This document shows positions 59,552 through 64,000 of a stretch of DNA of 64,000 bases, piece after piece. The notes below the pieces were generated by a model. It was not told where the DNA came from. It was given only the letters and a program-made list of their open reading frames with translations, and made no database searches. The position numbers were made by a program, and so were the translations under genes. Every line of letters begins with the position of its first letter. Within the stretch, counting starts at the first letter, position 1. Origin of the DNA: Spirodela intermedia (Eukaryota > Streptophyta > Magnoliopsida > Alismatales > Araceae); NCBI GenBank assembly GCA_902729315.2, contig LR746266.1:3854759-3918758 (forward strand), written 5' to 3'.

Positions 59552-59931
59552 GGTCATCCCAGGAGGGCCGGGGTGGGTCTCTTCCTTGTTGTCTGCGGCT
59601 CCATCCGTTGACCTGAAACTTTAAAGTCAATGGGTTCTATCCGAGATTTTTCTTTCTGAGATTTGAGAACAGCTGGGAGTCAGAAAGGGGTGGTGGTAGT
59701 GGACCGCTTTATTGGGCCTACCTGGAAGGAAGGAAATACGTCGTCCATGTGAGTGAGTCGGCCCAGAGGTAGATGGGGACCATCCTGTCGTCCCCCCGTT
59801 GGAAGGGAGTCTGTCTATGCTCCCTCTGCACTGCTGCCGCTGTCACTGTTGCTGCTGCTCGCCTGCCCACTTCCTGCGGGAAGCGTGCCAACTCCACCGC
59901 CCCTCTCTCTTTCTCTATACATCTCTCTCAC

Positions 59932-59940
<9 letters not shown>

Positions 59941-59981
<41 letters not shown>

Positions 59982-60011
59982 AATCTAATCTCTATCTCTC
60001 TATCCACACAC

Positions 60012-60044
<33 letters not shown>
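59941..60044. repeat. Compound CT and TG microsatellite
   Basis: CT run at 59941-59978, then a short TA stretch and a TG run at 60013-60044. Confidence 0.9.
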
Positions 60045-60467
60045 ATATGATTTTTCAGTTGCCGGACTGAGGACATATGCCCCAGGTCAGCAGCGGAGAC
60101 CGGCCGGCAGTCAGCAGAACTTGTATAGGGTAGGCCGGTGAGGATAGGTTTCTTCCCGTCTTTGTTGAGAGCGATGGATAGAGAGAGGGAGAGAGAGAGG
60201 TTGGATGCTGACAGAATGTTTAGAATAACTACGTCAGATGTTTGGGCGACCGGGGGGGGCGGCGGGGGGGGCGGGTCGCGGAGGTGTTAACGACATGTTT
60301 AGGGAGCCCGTCTGGAAGGGTTTCTTACCACCTGTTCGTTCATGACAGATTTAACTGCGTCAGATGCCTTGTTTAGGAGGGGAGAGAGAGACTAACAGCA
60401 TGTTTGGAGAGTCCGCGACGGATTAGTATATTCCCGTCTGTTCGTCAGCAAGAGCGAGCGAGCGAGA

Positions 60468-60476
<9 letters not shown>

Positions 60477-60524
<48 letters not shown>
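60477..60524. repeat. GA microsatellite
   Basis: Pure GA run in the TCP upstream region. Confidence 0.9.
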
Positions 60525-60530
<6 letters not shown>

Positions 60531-60997
60531 AGATTCAGAGCATCGGATCCCTCGATTCCAAGTCGCTCCGAGCGTACGACGTCAACCCAGAAAATGACAT
60601 GAAATCCTAAGCGGCTTATGTTGGTCCCTGGCCTAGTCCCGTAGCCTGCAAGTGGGGCGGAGGACGAACCTGTGGTGCTGCGGAGGCCACCGGGCTCTCC
60701 CAGTCCCATGCCTCACCTCCGTCTACCTCGAGATAATCTTCCGTATTATCCCTCCTCGTCCTCCACCATCTCCCTTCCTCAACCTCGTCCCTCGAATCTA
60801 ATACTGCTATATCGGGGGACCTCTCCTCGCCCGCAAGAAGGATTCCCTCATTGGAAGGCTCCTCCTTCATTGGCAGGGAACATTCTCCTCAGATGTCGCA
60901 GGAGCTCGACGAATCCAAGGAGTGCCCACTCGAGGAGCTGCTCTCTATTCTCTGATGTCACTGTTGGTGCCCAAGAGACTGTCAGTTCATCAGAATC

Positions 60998-60998
60998 T

Positions 60999-61085
<87 letters not shown>
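60998..61085. repeat. Long GA microsatellite upstream of TCP
   Basis: About 88 bp of GA with one AA interruption, the longest dinucleotide tract in the window. It is about 1.3 kb upstream of the TCP start codon. Confidence 0.92.
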
Positions 61086-61087
<2 letters not shown>

Positions 61088-62397
61088 TTCTCGGATAAGT
61101 CGTAAATTTGTATCTTAGGAAAGCTGATTAATCGAAAAACACCAGCTCTAATCCTCGAAAATTCGCTCCTTTCCTTCTGAGCTCCTTTTTTTGAGCCCGA
61201 CTCGTGTGGAAAATGATAAAGCCCGAGATTAACCGAGGTGAATACCCGGGCATGGTGACCGAGGTAAACCCACCCAGGAAGAGCGAGGTGGAATGGTGGT
61301 GATGGCGAAAGGATGACAAAGGATAGCTAGTCTGTCCTTTAATAGCCCGGAAGACTGAACCACATGTTCTTCCAGATTCGCCGTCTTCTTTTCGTCCCCC
61401 CTCCCCACCGACCCCTTTGAGGGTTTGCGCAATTCCTGCACGTTCTCCACTAGGAGACGAAGGAGGGCCTCATCTTCCTCGCATCCCCGACTTCGGGAGC
61501 TCGTTTTCGCCTTGCAGCGACCGGATCGACTCTGGTTTCCGACTGGGTTTTCGAGCTCCTGCCGTCTTTCCTCGGAGAGGGGAGAAGGAGACTCTTCGAG
61601 GTACTTCTCTTCCATCTCGAAAACATCAAGATCTTCTCGGGGATGAGATTGATTTCCACTTCACCGTGGAGAGAAGCTCTCTCTTTGTTACATATTTTTT
61701 GAGATCTCGGCATGATATGTTTCTGAGAAAATGAATGGAACAGTAACCTGCATGATGACGGAGCTCTCACTGGTTTTTCTTCCTCATCCATTCACCAGCT
61801 CTAGGGTTTCCGGTGGCCTCCATGAGGGTTGGATGGATCTTTCGCGGGCACTTTAGCTCCGGCATCCCACATGTTTTTCTTTGTTTACTCTACATCGGTG
61901 AAGGATGAAAGATCTAGAAGAGTTCTTCTTCCAGAAAAAAAAGGAAAAAGAAGAATGAATTACTTTTTCCTTTTTTTTTTCTTCTCGGATTACTTCTATT
62001 TCGAAATACAGATACCCTAGATTAATTACGTTCCGGTTTCCACCTCAGAACTTCGATATTGAAGCATAGGATCACCGGAACAACACTGACAAAAAATCGA
62101 GAGAGCCTTTTATATTCCTTTCCGATAACGAGAAAACCTAGATTTCTTCGGAAGAATCTATGTTCGTTTCCTTTTTTCTTTTAAATTACCTTTTTTTTCT
62201 GCGCGCAGTTGTGTTAGATCCAGCGATTCGGATCGAAGAAGTGATCTAAATCTGTCGTACATCTGGTTTTCAAACATAGAATCACACGAAGAACACTAGC
62301 AGACGGAGAGAGACGGAGAAATCTCTTCGGTCGCCCTCTACGCTTGGACGACGGTGATGACGACGGTGGCGATGATGCGAACGAGGAGATCCATACA

Positions 62398-63117
62398 ATG
62401 ATAAGAAACCCTAGAGAGAAGGCTCCGTCGACCAAACAAGAAGAAGAAGCTCCACCGGGCGATGGGGACTCAGGAAGGGGGAGCTCCAGGCCATGGCCGG
62501 CGGCGCTCAGGGATACACGCGTGGTGAGAGGCTCTCGCGTCAACGGCGGCAAAGACCGGCACAGCAAGGTGACTACTGCGAGGGGCCTCCGAGACCGGCG
62601 AGTCCGGTTGTCGGTGCAGACGGCTATTCAGCTCTACGATCTCCAGGACAGGCTCGGTCTGAACCAACCCAGCAAGGCCGTTGACTGGCTTCTCGACGCC
62701 GCTCAGCACGAGATCGACAAGCTCCCTCCTCTGCAAATCCCCCTGGGAAGCTCCCTCCTTTACCACAATCCTCCCATTCCTGCCCAGTTCGCCATGCCCG
62801 AGAAGGAAGATCTCCAAAACCCCTATCCAGGGTACTATCTCATGGAGCCACCGCTGCCGCCAAACGCGGCGGGTGGCAACGTGGCGGCTCAGGAAGAAGC
62901 CCAGTCATTCTACCGGCACCCATCTCTCCAGCCGACGGTGGCGCCACCGCCGTCCCTGCCGTTGTCGCTCTCTCACGGGTCTCAGCTCCTGCTATCGATG
63001 TTCTCGCCGTACCCTGCAGCTGCCGCCTCGTCGGAGTACGATCCGAGGCACGTGAACGGCGGCTTCGAGATGGGCTCCTCCTCAGGTTCACAGGGCTCCA
63101 AACACCACCGTTTTTGA
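62398..63117 (+). CDS. TCP: CIN-class TCP transcription factor (TCP5/13/17 group)
   Basis: Single-exon gene, 239 aa. The open frame begins earlier at a TTG, but the first ATG is at 62398. The TCP basic helix-loop-helix domain is at ~50-105: [20 protein letters not shown] (basic region), [40 protein letters not shown]. The basic region has the class II form. The following LPPLQIP and the absence of an Arg-rich R domain or an obvious miR319 site place it with TCP5/13/17 rather than TCP2/4/24 or CYC/TB1. The rest is Pro/Ser-rich ([20 protein letters not shown]). These factors bind GGNCCC-type sites and restrain leaf-margin growth and promote differentiation. Codon third positions are strongly GC-rich, like the TRM and AFP genes. 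Confidence 0.93.
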   Translation: MIRNPREKAPSTKQEEEAPPGDGDSGRGSSRPWPAALRDTRVVRGSRVNGGKDRHSKVTTARGLRDRRVRLSVQTAIQLYDLQDRLGLNQPSKAVDWLLDAAQHEIDKLPPLQIPLGSSLLYHNPPIPAQFAMPEKEDLQNPYPGYYLMEPPLPPNAAGGNVAAQEEAQSFYRHPSLQPTVAPPPSLPLSLSHGSQLLLSMFSPYPAAAASSEYDPRHVNGGFEMGSSSGSQGSKHHRF

Positions 63118-64000
63118 GATTGGTCAACGGGCCGACGTGGAGTTCCGATCTTTGGAATCTTCTGTTCTTCCTCTTCTTCTTCCTTACGACTTCTATCTTG
63201 ATCTCGATATCGTCTTAATCTCATCCTCGACAGAAACACTAATGCATTCACGGCAGCATTGCTGGGAAAGTCATGGAAACCTCCTCGAGATTGATCATTC
63301 TAGTTTGTCATAGCAGCTTTCTTTTGATGAACTTTCTCTTGTATTATAGTAGGATCCCAGTTCACTGTGAGCTCTGTGAGCTCGCTCTTCTTCACCTGTC
63401 ACCGCCGGCGTCTGGTCTGGTGCCTCGATCCCAGTTCAGATCCAAAGTGAAGAATCCTGGACTGAGTATGAAGAGGCCATGCGGCAGCGCTTCTGCAGCT
63501 CGCCGGCGGGGGAGGCGGACTTAGGGTTTTAAATGTGTGTGTAGGGGAGTACGTGGCAGCTGGAACCGCAGGAGAGCCCACCCACACATTCAGCATGGTC
63601 CCCTTGGAGGAGAAGCATGGAGCCGCATTAGGTCGAAGAGGTTTTACTCAGGGACAGTGGTCCTCTTTCCTCTTTCTCCCATCTCTTCTCACCCCAGATA
63701 TCGTTAGAAGGCGGACTTCGGAGGATTTGTTCGCCATCCATCTCTCTCTCTCTGTCTATGTCTGTGTGTGTGTGTGTCTCTCTCTCCCAATACATTTAGA
63801 CAGATAGTTGCAACTGTATCTGTGTATATACTAAGTTTTTAGAGAGAGAGAGAGAGAGGTCACTGTCGGCCTGAACGGATCTTCTAGATTACGTTTTTTG
63901 GTTTAAGTGAAGGTGGAAAAGAACACAATCAGAGCCATAATCAACCCTCCGGCTTTCTCACTAAACGGGAGAGTGGATCGAACCCAGACAGCGAACCTTC
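63118..64000. other. TCP 3' flank to window end
   Basis: Presumed TCP 3'UTR then intergenic sequence. Contains short CT/TG tracts near 63741-63786 and a GA run at 63841-63859. No gene supported. Confidence 0.6.

Larger units (their letters stand above)
59552..62397. other. SRP9-TCP intergenic region and TCP leader
   Basis: Rich in microsatellites: CT 59941-59978, TG 60013-60044, GA 60477-60524, GA 60998-61085. From about 61380 the sequence looks like a transcribed leader of the TCP gene, with a possible leader intron ending at ctgcgcgcag (62200-62209). No supported gene lies here; a plus-strand open frame at 60672-61118 runs into the GA tract and looks spurious. Confidence 0.55.

Noticed and set aside
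60672-61118. 148-codon plus-strand ORF upstream of TCP, and an 84-codon ORF opposite
   Set aside because: The plus-strand ORF ends in translated GA repeat (Arg-Glu runs), neither has recognisable domains, and stops or frame changes break the minus-strand reading.
62398-63117. miR319 target site in the TCP gene
   Set aside because: The protein belongs to the TCP5/13/17 group, which lacks the site, and I found no matching 21-nt stretch by eye.
63960-64000. Possible tRNA gene cut by the window end (minus strand gggttcgatcc)
   Set aside because: The flanking bases do not form a T-arm stem (three of five pairs fail), so it is not a credible tRNA.
1-64000. CRISPR arrays, prokaryotic operons, phage or viral insertions
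   Set aside because: No regularly spaced repeats, no prokaryotic gene clusters, and no capsid, reverse-transcriptase or integrase motifs were seen; the window is an ordinary plant nuclear region.

Overview
This window is nuclear DNA from a flowering plant. It has spliced GT-AG genes of up to 12 exons, plant-only families (SPIRAL1, LONGIFOLIA/TRM, TCP, NINJA/AFP, MET1), many long GA/CT microsatellites near gene starts, and no bacterial-type operons. Exon composition varies widely: the TRM, AFP and TCP genes and the 3' half of MET1 are GC-rich, while TAF8, the CCCH gene, kelch and the 5' half of MET1 are not. That mix suggests a non-grass monocot or an early-diverging angiosperm, but I cannot name the species.

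Layout. 1-3141 (+): 3' end of a half-size ABC transporter like ALS1/ABCB27. 3776-7929 (+): mitochondrial rhomboid of the RBL12 type. 9084-10169 (+): TFIID subunit TAF8. 12611-15808 (-): LONGIFOLIA/TRM microtubule-organising protein, 5 exons. 15.8-20.9 kb: gene-poor, with microsatellites and a ~100-bp tandem duplication. 20923-29301 (-): large SURP + SR-rich + CCCH zinc-finger protein. 32366-33032 (+): SPIRAL1-like microtubule protein. 33677-41606 (-): kelch-repeat protein, 11 exons. 42547-44738 (+): small mitochondrial protein, probably a complex I membrane-arm subunit, with a GC-AG intron. 45720-48300 (-): NINJA/AFP-family ABA/JA repressor adaptor with G-box/ABRE elements upstream. 50027-56770 (+): complete MET1 maintenance DNA methyltransferase, 12 exons, 1563 aa. 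57225-59551 (+): SRP9. 62398-63117 (+): CIN-class TCP factor of the TCP5/13/17 group.

Exon models were built by hand. I required canonical splice sites, continuous reading phase and agreement with remembered family sequences, and almost every multi-exon model closes with exact phase arithmetic. There is no operon logic. The most coherent theme is ancestral gene order. From memory of Arabidopsis, RBL12 - kelch - TRM (At1g18600-18620), AFP4 - TCP13 - LNG2 - SP1L3 (At3g02140-02180), LNG1 - SP1L4 (At5g15580-15600) and SP1L2 - AFP1 (At1g69230-69260) are linked there as separate blocks, and all those families sit together here. The window therefore looks like a less fractionated version of one ancestral segment. 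Two neighbours, TRM/LNG and SPIRAL1, both control cortical microtubules and cell elongation, and a leaf-shape TCP lies in the same segment.

I did not find a convincing previously undescribed system. The observations below concern gene structure, regulation and genome evolution.
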